A program made the translations under genes and the position numbers. A stretch of 5,907 nucleotides of DNA from Defluviicoccus sp. Lineage in GTDB: Bacteria > Pseudomonadota > Alphaproteobacteria > MPNO01. The stretch is taken from assembly GCA_028820945.1 (NCBI GenBank), contig JAPPHW010000279.1, forward strand, positions 1 through 5,907. Direction: 5' to 3'. The notes under the pieces are model-generated. The model was given only the letters and a program-made list of their open reading frames with translations, ran no database searches and was not told the DNA's origin. Shown in pieces: positions 1 to 5,907 of this stretch (its first letter is position 1; each line of letters opens with the position of its first letter).

Positions 1-2
1 TC

Positions 3-80
3 CTCGGCGCGGCGATCATTATTGCCAGCACCACCTATCTCGCCCGCGTCGAGGCGAAGGCGGCGCGCCGGCCGGACTGA
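3..80 (+). CDS. C-terminal end of a probable EamA/DMT-type transporter (partial, 5' end outside window)
   Basis: The frame ending at the TGA at 78-80 is open to the left edge and gives 25 residues. They begin with a short hydrophobic stretch (LGAAIIIASTTYLA) followed by a basic, alanine-rich tail (RVEAKAARRPD). A last membrane helix of the form GAAxIIAxxxYLAR followed by a charged cytoplasmic tail is typical of the C-terminus of drug/metabolite (EamA) exporters, which usually have ten helices. With so little sequence this is a resemblance and not an identification; another polytopic membrane protein could end the same way. The next gene starts 15 bases after the stop, which suggests co-transcription and possibly an exporter for a metabolite of the same pathway. 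Confidence 0.5.
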   Translation, partial: LGAAIIIASTTYLARVEAKAARRPD

Positions 81-81
81 C

Positions 82-85
82 GGAG
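82..85 (+). promoter_or_regulatory. Ribosome binding site for the FAD oxidoreductase
   Basis: GGAG lies 10 bases before the ATG at 96, a little further than optimal. A second short AGG (91-93) is too close to the start to serve well. The GSGLAG motif begins only 13 residues into the protein, as expected for a correct start in this fold. Confidence 0.5.
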
Positions 86-95
86 TCGACAGGTC

Positions 96-1727
96 ATGGA
101 CGAAATCGGGGCAGTGGACCTCGTATGCGTGGGATCGGGGCTGGCGGGGCTTTCGGCGGCGCTGGCGGCCGCGGGAAACGGCCTTTCGACATGCGTCGTC
201 GAGAAATCGGCCCGCATCGGCGGCGGCAGCGCGATGTCGTCTGGCGGGGTGTGGATCGGGGCGAACCATCACCAGGCGGCACACGGCCTGCCCGACAGCC
301 CGGAAGAGACGCGCGCCTATCTGGAGTTCATCGCCGGCGGCGCCGCGGTCCCGGAGAACCTCGCGGCGCTCGCCGAGAGGTCCGATGAAGCTTTGAGGGC
401 CTTCGAGGATTTGGGCGTGTCGCTCCGGCTTCGTCCCAAGGTGCCGGACCAGTTCTATCCTCGCGCACCGGGTTCGATGGCTGCCGGCCGGAACTTCAAC
501 GCGGCGCCGATCGCGCGCGCCGAGCTCGGCGAGTGGTCCGACCTGCTCCAGGACAATCCCTATTTTCCGCCCGGAACGTCGAGCACGGACATCGTCGCCT
601 GGGGCGGGCTCGGCAACATGCAGGACTGGGATCCGGACCTTGTGCGCGAGAGGGCCGAGAGCGGCCGACTCGGCACCGGTCAGGCGATCGTGGGGCAGTT
701 CCTGGCCGGGCTGAGGCGCGCGGGCGTGCCCATCCGCACGGAGTTCGAGGCCAGCGCGCTGATTCTCGACGACGACCGGGTGGTGGGAATTCGCGGCCGG
801 CAGGCCGGACGTCCTACCGAGATCGCGGCGAGACGCGGCGTCGTGCTGGCGACCGGCGGCTACGAGAGCAACCCGGACCTGGTCGCGCGGTTCGAAGGCA
901 TGCCCGACTGGCGCTCCATGTTCCCGGCCACGATCACCGGCGACGGGATGACGATGGCGACCGAGATCGGCGCCGCCATCCACAGGGTGCCGGAGAATTT
1001 CTTCTTCTTTCTCGGCTACGACATCCCGGCCGAGCGGCAGGGCGAGCCGGCGCGATTCCGCATGACCGGATTCACCGAGCTCAGCTATCCGCATTCCATG
1101 GTGGTCAACCGGGCGGGACGCCGGTTCTTCGACGAATCGAGCTTCCAGAAGGGGGTGAGGGCGATCAAGTCGTTCGACCAGGCGAATCGGAATTTTCCGA
1201 ACCTGCCCTGTTTCATGATCTTCGACCGTCGGTTCCAGGAACGCTATTCCTTCGCCGGACGGCCGCCGGGCGCGCCGGCGCCGGACTGGCTGGCGCGCGC
1301 CGATACGCTCGCCGGGCTCGCCGTTGAGCTCGGCATCGACGGCTCGGTGCTCGAAGAAAGTGCCGCCGGCTTCAACCGCGGCGCCGAGCAGGGCCGCGAT
1401 CCGGAATTCGGCCGCGGCGAGTTCCTCTGGATCCAGGTGCTGTCGGGCGACAGCTCGCACCCGATCCACCCCAACCTGGCGCCGGTTTCCGAGCCGCCCT
1501 TCTATGGCGTCCGCCTGCATCCCAGCGGGTCGAGCTCCGCCGGCCTGCTGACCGACGCCGAGGCCCGGGTGCTGCACGTGCGTGGCCACCCGATCGCGGG
1601 GCTGTACGCCTGCGGCAGCGCCGCGGCGCAGACCGATTTCGGGGTCGGGTACCAGGGCGGGCTGTTGCTGGTTCGCGGCATGACCTTCGGCTATCTCGCC
1701 GCGCGTCACGCGGCGGCTCGCGCTTGA
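96..1727 (+). CDS. FAD-dependent oxidoreductase, fumarate reductase / 3-ketosteroid-dehydrogenase-like superfamily
   Basis: A complete 543-residue flavoprotein with no signal peptide, so probably cytoplasmic. The N-terminus carries the dinucleotide-binding fold: GSGLAG at residues 13-18, an acidic residue at the end of strand 2 (E36) that should hold the FAD ribose, then IGGGSAMSSGG at 41-51. A second FAD motif, VVLATGGY, lies at 249-256, and the C-terminal FAD-binding segment GLYACGS is at 502-508, followed by GVGYQGG (516-522) and FGYLAA. This layout, with a catalytic domain inserted between the FAD halves, matches the FAD_binding_2 family (SdhA/FrdA, flavocytochrome c, urocanate reductase, 3-ketosteroid delta-1-dehydrogenase). 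There is no CXXCH haem motif, so it is not a flavocytochrome. The length and the YQGG...FGYLAA ending are nearest to the ketosteroid-dehydrogenase branch. The likely reaction is oxidation or reduction of a C-C bond next to a carbonyl; the substrate is unknown. The ATG is supported by GGAG at 82-85. It is followed after 46 bases by the TRAP genes, so its substrate may be what they import. Confidence 0.88.
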   Translation: MDEIGAVDLVCVGSGLAGLSAALAAAGNGLSTCVVEKSARIGGGSAMSSGGVWIGANHHQAAHGLPDSPEETRAYLEFIAGGAAVPENLAALAERSDEALRAFEDLGVSLRLRPKVPDQFYPRAPGSMAAGRNFNAAPIARAELGEWSDLLQDNPYFPPGTSSTDIVAWGGLGNMQDWDPDLVRERAESGRLGTGQAIVGQFLAGLRRAGVPIRTEFEASALILDDDRVVGIRGRQAGRPTEIAARRGVVLATGGYESNPDLVARFEGMPDWRSMFPATITGDGMTMATEIGAAIHRVPENFFFFLGYDIPAERQGEPARFRMTGFTELSYPHSMVVNRAGRRFFDESSFQKGVRAIKSFDQANRNFPNLPCFMIFDRRFQERYSFAGRPPGAPAPDWLARADTLAGLAVELGIDGSVLEESAAGFNRGAEQGRDPEFGRGEFLWIQVLSGDSSHPIHPNLAPVSEPPFYGVRLHPSGSSSAGLLTDAEARVLHVRGHPIAGLYACGSAAAQTDFGVGYQGGLLLVRGMTFGYLAARHAAARA

Positions 1728-1764
1728 CGGGCGTTTCCGGCGGGATCGATAATCCCCCCGATGC

Positions 1765-1769
1765 GGAGG
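1765..1769 (+). promoter_or_regulatory. Ribosome binding site for dctQ
   Basis: GGAGG lies 4 bases before the ATG at 1774 and 13 bases before a second in-frame ATG at 1783. Neither spacing is ideal. The two starts differ only by three residues (MSR) before the first membrane helix, so function is unaffected. Confidence 0.6.
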
Positions 1770-1773
1770 GGCG

Positions 1774-2295
1774 ATGTCGCGGATGAACGAGACCGCCGAG
1801 CCTGATTTCGCGTTGTGGCTGCGCCTCCCCTCGGACGCGCTCGCAGCCATCGCCGGCGTGCTGATTCTGGTGATGATGGTCCACGTGACGGCCGACGTGT
1901 TCGGACGTCTGGCCTTCAGCGCGCCGATCGACGGCACGCTCGAAATCGTCGCCGGCTATTACATGGTCGCCGTGGTGTTCCTGCCGCTCGCCCATGTGAG
2001 CCGGGGCGAGGGCCATATCTTCATCGAGCTGTTCACCCGCAAGCTGCCGGGCCGCGTCAGGTCCTGGATGGATGCGGCCGCCGCCACCCTGACCTTCGGT
2101 TACGTCGCCCTGATGGCCTGGCAATGCGCCGTGGAGGCGATGATCCAGACCGAAGGCGGCGAGCTGTGGGAGACCGCCGACGATCTGATCGTCATCTGGC
2201 CGAGCCGCTGGCTGATTCCGATCGGCTGCGCGCTGATGGCGGTGCTGTTCGCCTGTCTCGTGGCGCGGCACGCACGGGCGGGTCGCGGGCGGTGA
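1774..2295 (+). CDS. dctQ: TRAP transporter small membrane subunit (DctQ family)
   Basis: The protein has 173 residues with four predicted membrane helices, at about residues 22-44, 56-76, 99-121 and 146-165, the standard size and topology for DctQ. Family-like features are DVFGR at 41-45 at the end of helix 1, the acidic DGTLE at 53-57 before helix 2, RGEGHIFIEL at 77-86 in the cytoplasmic loop, and the WPSRWLIPIG entry into helix 4 (142-151). DctQ is an inner-membrane partner that binds and stabilises the large DctM subunit in secondary, sodium-driven import. Its stop codon overlaps the GTG start of dctM as GTGA, which predicts coupled translation of the two subunits in a fixed ratio. ATG 1783 is an alternative start. 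The family is clear; the imported substrate cannot be told from this subunit. Confidence 0.9.
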   Translation: MSRMNETAEPDFALWLRLPSDALAAIAGVLILVMMVHVTADVFGRLAFSAPIDGTLEIVAGYYMVAVVFLPLAHVSRGEGHIFIELFTRKLPGRVRSWMDAAAATLTFGYVALMAWQCAVEAMIQTEGGELWETADDLIVIWPSRWLIPIGCALMAVLFACLVARHARAGRGR

Positions 2296-3599
2296 CGCCT
2301 CTCGAAATCGGGTTCGCGGGCATCGCCGCGGTGATCCTCCTGATCGCGGTCCGCGTCCCCATCGGCGCGGCGCTGGGTCTGGTGGCGTTCTTCGGCATCG
2401 TCGGCCTGCGCAATTTCGATGTCGCCTTCGCGGCGCTCAGAACGACTCCTTTCGAGTTCGCCGCCCACTGGTCGCTCTCCGCCATCCCGATGTTCCTGCT
2501 GATGGGCGCGGTCGCCTACTACTCGGGGATCAGTTCGGCGCTGTTCAACGCGGCGCGGCTGTGGCTCGGCGCGCTGCCGGGCGGTCTCGCCGTGGCAGCG
2601 ACGTTCGCCTGTGCCGGTTTCGCCGCGGCCTCCGGCGCGTCGATCGCCACCGCCGCCGCCATGGGCCGCATCACCATCCCCGAGATGCTGGCCATCAATT
2701 ACGACAAGGGCCTGGCCGCCGGGGTGGTGGCGAGCGCGGGCACGCTGGGCACTCTGATCCCGCCGAGCATCCTGATGGTGCTCTACGGCATCTTCGCCGA
2801 GGTCTCGGTCAGCAAGCTGTTCATCGCCGGCATCCTGCCCGGCATCCTGACGGCGATCGTCTATAGCGGCATGATCGTCGTCCGCTGTCACCTCAACCCC
2901 AAGCTTGCGCCCAATGTGGATTTCGAGGCCAGCTGGGGCGAACGCTTCGCCGCGCTGAAGGAAATCTGGCCCCTGGCGGCGCTGGTCGCCGGCATTATCG
3001 GCGGGCTCTATGCCGGCGTGTTCACCGCCACCGAGGCCGGCGCGGCCGGTGCTTCCCTCTCGATCGCGATCGTCTGGCTACAGGGCAAGCTCACCCTCGA
3101 GCGGCTCAAGCTCAGCGTGCTCGAAGCGTTGAGCAGCACCGCGCGCATCTTTTTCGTCGCGGTCGGGGCCGTCCTGCTGACCCGCTTCCTCGCGCTCACC
3201 GGGGTGCCCGGGTATCTCGCCGACGTGGTCGGCGGCTGGGCCGGCGATCCGCTGCTGCTGGTGGTCGCGGCCTCGCTGATCTACATCGTGCTCGGGATGT
3301 TCCTCGATCCGTTGGGCGTGATGCTGCTGACGCTGCCGCTCTTCCTGCCGATGTTCACCGCGCTCAACCTCGACCTTATCTGGTTCGGCATCCTGGTCAT
3401 CAAGTACCTTGAGATCGGAATGATCACCCCGCCGGTCGGGATGAACGTCTATGTCATCAAGAGCGTCGTCGGCGACAAGATCGAGCTCGAGACGATTTTC
3501 AAGGGCGTCGCGTGGTTCCTGGTATGCGACATCATCGTCATCGCGCTGATCGTCGCCTACCCCGACATTGCGCTGCTCCTGCCCGGCATGATGAGATAA
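2292..3599 (+). CDS. dctM: TRAP transporter large membrane subunit (DctM family)
   Basis: The protein has 435 residues if started at GTG 2292, very hydrophobic, with roughly a dozen membrane segments, the normal size for DctM. The first helix follows at once (MTPLEIGFAGIAAVILLIAV), then the conserved segments IPMFLLMG, SGASIATAAAMG (114-125), IPEM (129-132), YDKG (137-140), and AGTLGTLIPPS (149-159). A second copy of that pattern, ITPPVGMN at 378-385, reflects the internal inverted repeat of this transporter fold. The frame is open far upstream, to 1815, but that upstream part is an out-of-frame reading of dctQ: it is arginine-rich and has no membrane character. The true start is GTG 2292, overlapping the dctQ stop. 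Starting at a later ATG would delete helix 1. This subunit forms the ion-coupled translocation path for the ligand delivered by DctP. A 29-base gap separates it from the binding-protein gene. Confidence 0.92.
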   Translation: MTPLEIGFAGIAAVILLIAVRVPIGAALGLVAFFGIVGLRNFDVAFAALRTTPFEFAAHWSLSAIPMFLLMGAVAYYSGISSALFNAARLWLGALPGGLAVAATFACAGFAAASGASIATAAAMGRITIPEMLAINYDKGLAAGVVASAGTLGTLIPPSILMVLYGIFAEVSVSKLFIAGILPGILTAIVYSGMIVVRCHLNPKLAPNVDFEASWGERFAALKEIWPLAALVAGIIGGLYAGVFTATEAGAAGASLSIAIVWLQGKLTLERLKLSVLEALSSTARIFFVAVGAVLLTRFLALTGVPGYLADVVGGWAGDPLLLVVAASLIYIVLGMFLDPLGVMLLTLPLFLPMFTALNLDLIWFGILVIKYLEIGMITPPVGMNVYVIKSVVGDKIELETIFKGVAWFLVCDIIVIALIVAYPDIALLLPGMMR

Positions 3600-3614
3600 C
3601 CGCAACCGGCAAAC

Positions 3615-3620
3615 GGGAGG
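3615..3620 (+). promoter_or_regulatory. Ribosome binding site that fixes the dctP start
   Basis: GGGAGG stands 8 bases before the ATG at 3629, an ideal spacing. The reading frame is open further upstream to an ATG at 3512 inside dctM, but only the 3629 start puts a signal peptide at the N-terminus. Confidence 0.85.
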
Positions 3621-3628
3621 AACGGGAA

Positions 3629-4747
3629 ATGAAACGGTTTGGATATGCTGTGCTTCTGGCCGCGTCCGGCGCGCTCGCGCTGGCTCAGCACGCTTCGGCG
3701 CGAGAATTGGTGTTCGGCAGCGCGCTTCCGCCGCAGCACAATGTCAACACGCACGGGCTCGCACCGACCTTCGATGCGCTCGCCAAGGCGACCGGCGGAA
3801 AGCTCAAGTGGAAGCTGCTGACGGGCGGACAGCTCTTCGGGCTGCGCGCTTCGCTCACCAATGTCGGCGGCGGCGTGGCGGACGGCGCGATCATCATCCC
3901 GAGTTTCGTCCAGTCCAAGATCCCCCATGTCTACACCATCACCGACATGGCGCTGTTCGCCGAGGATCCGCTGGTGGCGGCCGCGGCATCGGCCGAGACG
4001 ATCTTCCACGACTGTCCGGAATGCCTGGCCGACTTCCGCAAGCAGAAGACCGTGCCGCTCGGGTTCTACGGGCTCAACACCTACAAGCTTCTATGCAACA
4101 CCAAGGTGACCAACCTCGCCGAGGTCAAGGGCAAGCGGATGCGCACCTCCGGCGCAAGCGGGCGCTGGGCCAGGGCGATGGGCGGCACCCCGGTGTCGAT
4201 GAGCGGCTCGGACATGATCGAGGCGCTGCAGCGCGGCCAGATCGACTGCGCGATCGGCCCGATGGCCTGGGTCAAGGCCTATTCGATCGGCGAGCACATC
4301 AAGTACGTGCTCGACTTCCCGATGGGCAATTTTGCCGGCGCGGCGCATTTCGTAATGAACCGGGCGGCCTGGGACGGACTTCCGCTCGAACACAAGAAGG
4401 CGATCATCGACGCCATGCCATTGTCCGCCGCGATGACCACGATCGACGGCTACGCTAAGGACGAGAAAATCGGAATCGAGATGGTGAACAAGTCGGGAGG
4501 CGTGTTCACCAAGGGCGGCAAGGAATTTTCCGACCTGCGGGCGGACTATCTCAAGAAAGAGATGGACACAGTGATCGCGGGCGCCCAGAAGCGCCGGGTC
4601 AAGGACCCGCAGAAGGTCATCGACGCTTATCGCGCCAATGTTGCGAAGTGGGTGAAGCTGTTGGCCGGCAAGACGCGCGACACCGCTACATTCAGGGCGC
4701 TGCTCAAGGAGCATGTCTACGACAGGATCGATCCCGCCAAGCTGTAG
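3629..4747 (+). CDS. dctP: TRAP transporter periplasmic substrate-binding protein (DctP family)
   Basis: The precursor has 372 residues. It starts with a Sec signal peptide: basic MKR, a hydrophobic core at residues 6-19, and an ASA site predicting cleavage after A24, giving a mature protein beginning RELVFGS. The typical DctP core follows: KGKRMRTSG at 167-175, where R172 corresponds by eye to the arginine that usually salt-bridges a ligand carboxylate, then GGTPVSMSGSDMIEALQRGQID, with the Asp at 206. The protein captures the ligand in the periplasm and hands it to DctQM. Because nearly all characterised DctP ligands are carboxylates (a few are sulfonates), an organic anion is expected. The precursor is longer than the common 325-345 residues. 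It has four cysteines, C129 and C132 in a CPEC motif plus C156 and C207, unusual for this family as I know it. It is the last TRAP gene, 29 bases after dctM, and is followed by a strong hairpin. Confidence 0.9.
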   Translation: MKRFGYAVLLAASGALALAQHASARELVFGSALPPQHNVNTHGLAPTFDALAKATGGKLKWKLLTGGQLFGLRASLTNVGGGVADGAIIIPSFVQSKIPHVYTITDMALFAEDPLVAAAASAETIFHDCPECLADFRKQKTVPLGFYGLNTYKLLCNTKVTNLAEVKGKRMRTSGASGRWARAMGGTPVSMSGSDMIEALQRGQIDCAIGPMAWVKAYSIGEHIKYVLDFPMGNFAGAAHFVMNRAAWDGLPLEHKKAIIDAMPLSAAMTTIDGYAKDEKIGIEMVNKSGGVFTKGGKEFSDLRADYLKKEMDTVIAGAQKRRVKDPQKVIDAYRANVAKWVKLLAGKTRDTATFRALLKEHVYDRIDPAKL

Positions 4748-4757
4748 CCACGTAACC

Positions 4758-4800
4758 GCGGGCGGGCTGCTCTCGGGCAGCCGGCCCGCTGTTCCTGTCC
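4758..4800 (+). terminator. GC-rich hairpin after dctP, probable weak or partial rho-independent terminator
   Basis: GCGGGC (4758-4763) pairs with GCCCGC (4784-4789), and GGCTGC (4765-4770) pairs with GCAGCC (4777-4782). That gives a 12-bp stem broken by one G-G mismatch (4764/4783) around the six-base loop TCTCGG. The bases after it (4790-4800, TGTTCCTGTCC) are T- and C-rich but lack a true T run, so termination is probably incomplete. It begins 11 bases after the dctP stop and could either end the TRAP transcript or protect its 3' end while letting some transcription into the monooxygenase gene. Confidence 0.65.
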
Positions 4801-4805
4801 CGATG

Positions 4806-4811
4806 AAGAGG
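4806..4811 (+). promoter_or_regulatory. Ribosome binding site deciding the monooxygenase start
   Basis: AAGAGG lies 5 bases before GTG 4817. The two later in-frame ATGs, at 4838 and 4856, have no comparable site at a proper distance; only GGGG directly abuts 4856. This favours the GTG, although protein homology begins only around residue 19. Confidence 0.5.
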
Positions 4812-4816
4812 TCGGC

Positions 4817-5907
4817 GTGACGCCGCAAGCCGCGCACATGCAAGCCCGGCTGGGGATGCACAATGACAACCGGTTCAAGCTGGGACTGTTCGGCCCGAAC
4901 TGCTCCTCCGGTCGCGCCGTGACCGGAGTGCCGGAACGCTGGTCGGGCAGTTGGCCCGACAACTTGGCTCTCGCGCGGATGGCCGAAGATGCCGGCATCG
5001 ATTTCATGCTGCCGATCGGCCGCTGGAAGGGCTATGGCGGGGAGACCGACTACCAGGGCCAGACGCTGGAGTCGGTCGCCTGGGCGACCGGGCTGCTGGC
5101 CTATACCGAGCGCATGACGGTGTTCGCCACCGTTCACGCGCCCCTGCTCCATCCAATCATCGCCGCCAAGGCGTTCGTTACGGCCGACCTGGTGGGCGAG
5201 GGCCGCTTCGGCCTCAACATCGTCTGCGGCTGGAACGAAGGCGAGTTCACCATGTTCGGCGTCGCCCAGCGCGATCACGAAGCGCGCTATGCCTATGGCC
5301 AGGAATGGATCGACGCGTTGAAATCGATGTGGGAACGCGAGGAGGAGTTCGACTTCGATGGCGAGTTCCTCAAGCTCAGGAACGTGCGGTCCGCGCCCGG
5401 ACCCTATGGCGGTACCCGCCCGTTGTTGATGAATGCCGGCGCGTCGCCAACTGGGCGGGCATTTGCGGTACGCAACTGCGATGCGCTGTTCTCGACGCCC
5501 CGGCGCGCGGCCACGATCGACGAGTTCGCCAGCGACATTCAGGCCGCCAAGCGCCTCGCCGCCAAGCGCGGGCGCGGGATCGACGTCTACTCGGTGGGTG
5601 TCGTCACGTGCCGGCCCACCATGAAAGAGGCGGAGGAGTATCATCGCCACTGCGTCATCGATTCCGCCGACTGGGAGGCAGTCGACAGCATCCTCGCGAT
5701 GCGCGGGATCCATCCCGGGGACGTGCCCGTCGAGGAATTCGACGAACTCAGGCGGCAGATCGCCCACGGGCTCGGCGGCATCCCCATCGTCGGCGATCCC
5801 GATTACGTCGCCGCCGAGCTGGCCCGGTTCGCCGAGGCCGGGCTACGCGGGATCGGCATTTCTTTCGTCAACTATCTGGCCGAGCTCCCGTTCTTCCGCG
5901 ACGAGGT
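4817..5907 (+). CDS. Luciferase-like flavin-dependent monooxygenase, RutA/SfnG-related (partial, 3' end outside window)
   Basis: The frame from GTG 4817 stays open to the right edge: 363 codons with no stop. The recognisable family domain starts at RFKLGLFGPNCSSG (residues 19-32). It continues with AGIDFMLPIGRWKGYGG (59-75), then the TVFATVHAPL strand, then GRFGLNIVCGWNEGEF (129-144) and GVAQRDHEARYAYGQEW. The pattern GRFGxNxVxGWxxxEF followed by an ERY-like helix is shared with pyrimidine oxygenase RutA, dimethylsulfone monooxygenase SfnG and alkanesulfonate monooxygenase-type enzymes. These are TIM-barrel proteins that use reduced FMN supplied by a separate reductase and O2 to cleave C-N or C-S bonds. 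Probably only a few tens of residues are missing, judging by family length and the FVNYLAELPFFRDE ending, which looks close to a family C-terminus. It has no signal peptide, so it is cytoplasmic. Alternative starts are ATG 4838 and ATG 4856. The substrate is unknown and no flavin reductase gene is in the window. Confidence 0.87.
   Translation, partial: MTPQAAHMQARLGMHNDNRFKLGLFGPNCSSGRAVTGVPERWSGSWPDNLALARMAEDAGIDFMLPIGRWKGYGGETDYQGQTLESVAWATGLLAYTERMTVFATVHAPLLHPIIAAKAFVTADLVGEGRFGLNIVCGWNEGEFTMFGVAQRDHEARYAYGQEWIDALKSMWEREEEFDFDGEFLKLRNVRSAPGPYGGTRPLLMNAGASPTGRAFAVRNCDALFSTPRRAATIDEFASDIQAAKRLAAKRGRGIDVYSVGVVTCRPTMKEAEEYHRHCVIDSADWEAVDSILAMRGIHPGDVPVEEFDELRRQIAHGLGGIPIVGDPDYVAAELARFAEAGLRGIGISFVNYLAELPFFRDE

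Noticed and set aside
1..95. Promoter for the FAD oxidoreductase
   Set aside because: The region is coding for the upstream gene up to base 80 and shows no -35/-10 pair I can support. Read-through from the left is more likely.
996..1013. Run of four phenylalanines (residues 302-305) in a locally T-rich patch of the FAD enzyme
   Set aside because: It is in frame and inside the substrate domain, plausibly a hydrophobic pocket or core strand. There is no sign of frameshift or inserted DNA.
533..1327. 264-codon + strand frame inside the FAD oxidoreductase
   Set aside because: It is an arginine- and glycine-rich out-of-frame reading of a gene with clear FAD motifs in its own frame.
1742..1756. 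Small inverted repeat GGGAT / ATCCC before dctQ
   Set aside because: It is only 5 bp with a 5-base loop and no T run. It is too weak to call a terminator or operator and is likely chance.
1372..2271. Antisense frame of 299 codons across the FAD oxidoreductase end and dctQ
   Set aside because: The composition is low-complexity and charged (many H, R, G, D). It spans two real genes and their gap and has no family motif, so it is a GC-driven shadow.
4091..5767. Long antisense open frame of 558 codons covering the end of dctP and most of the monooxygenase gene
   Set aside because: It lies opposite two well-supported genes. Its translation is rich in Arg, Gly, Ala, Asp and His with no recognisable domain, as expected for the complement of high-GC codons.

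Overview
The window is a dense run of genes on the + strand from a high-GC Gram-negative bacterium, most likely an alphaproteobacterium. That assignment is inferred from the strong G/C bias at third codon positions, a tripartite TRAP transporter with a Sec-exported binding protein, and the overall protein style. No rRNA, tRNA or other marker gene fixes the taxon.

Layout, left to right: (1) the last 25 codons of a gene that ends like an EamA/DMT-family membrane transporter; (2) 15 bases later, a complete 543-residue FAD-dependent oxidoreductase of the fumarate reductase/3-ketosteroid-dehydrogenase flavoprotein superfamily; (3) after 46 bases, a complete TRAP transporter in the order small membrane subunit (dctQ type), large membrane subunit (dctM type, GTG start, overlapping dctQ by 4 bases), then the periplasmic binding protein (dctP type); (4) a strong GC-rich hairpin in the roughly 70-base gap after the binding protein; (5) a luciferase-like, flavin-dependent monooxygenase related to RutA/SfnG-type enzymes, which runs off the right edge with no stop codon.

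All genes point the same way with short gaps or overlaps, so they probably form one transcription unit, or two units partly separated by the hairpin. The simplest joint reading is an uptake-and-oxidation module. The TRAP system would import an organic anion, the FAD enzyme would dehydrogenate (or reduce) an alpha,beta carbon pair of it or of an intermediate, and the monooxygenase would insert oxygen to break a ring, C-N, C-S or similar bond. The substrate cannot be read from this window. No regulator, mobile element, CRISPR array, RNA gene or extended repeat was seen. No non-coding stretch exceeds 80 bases.
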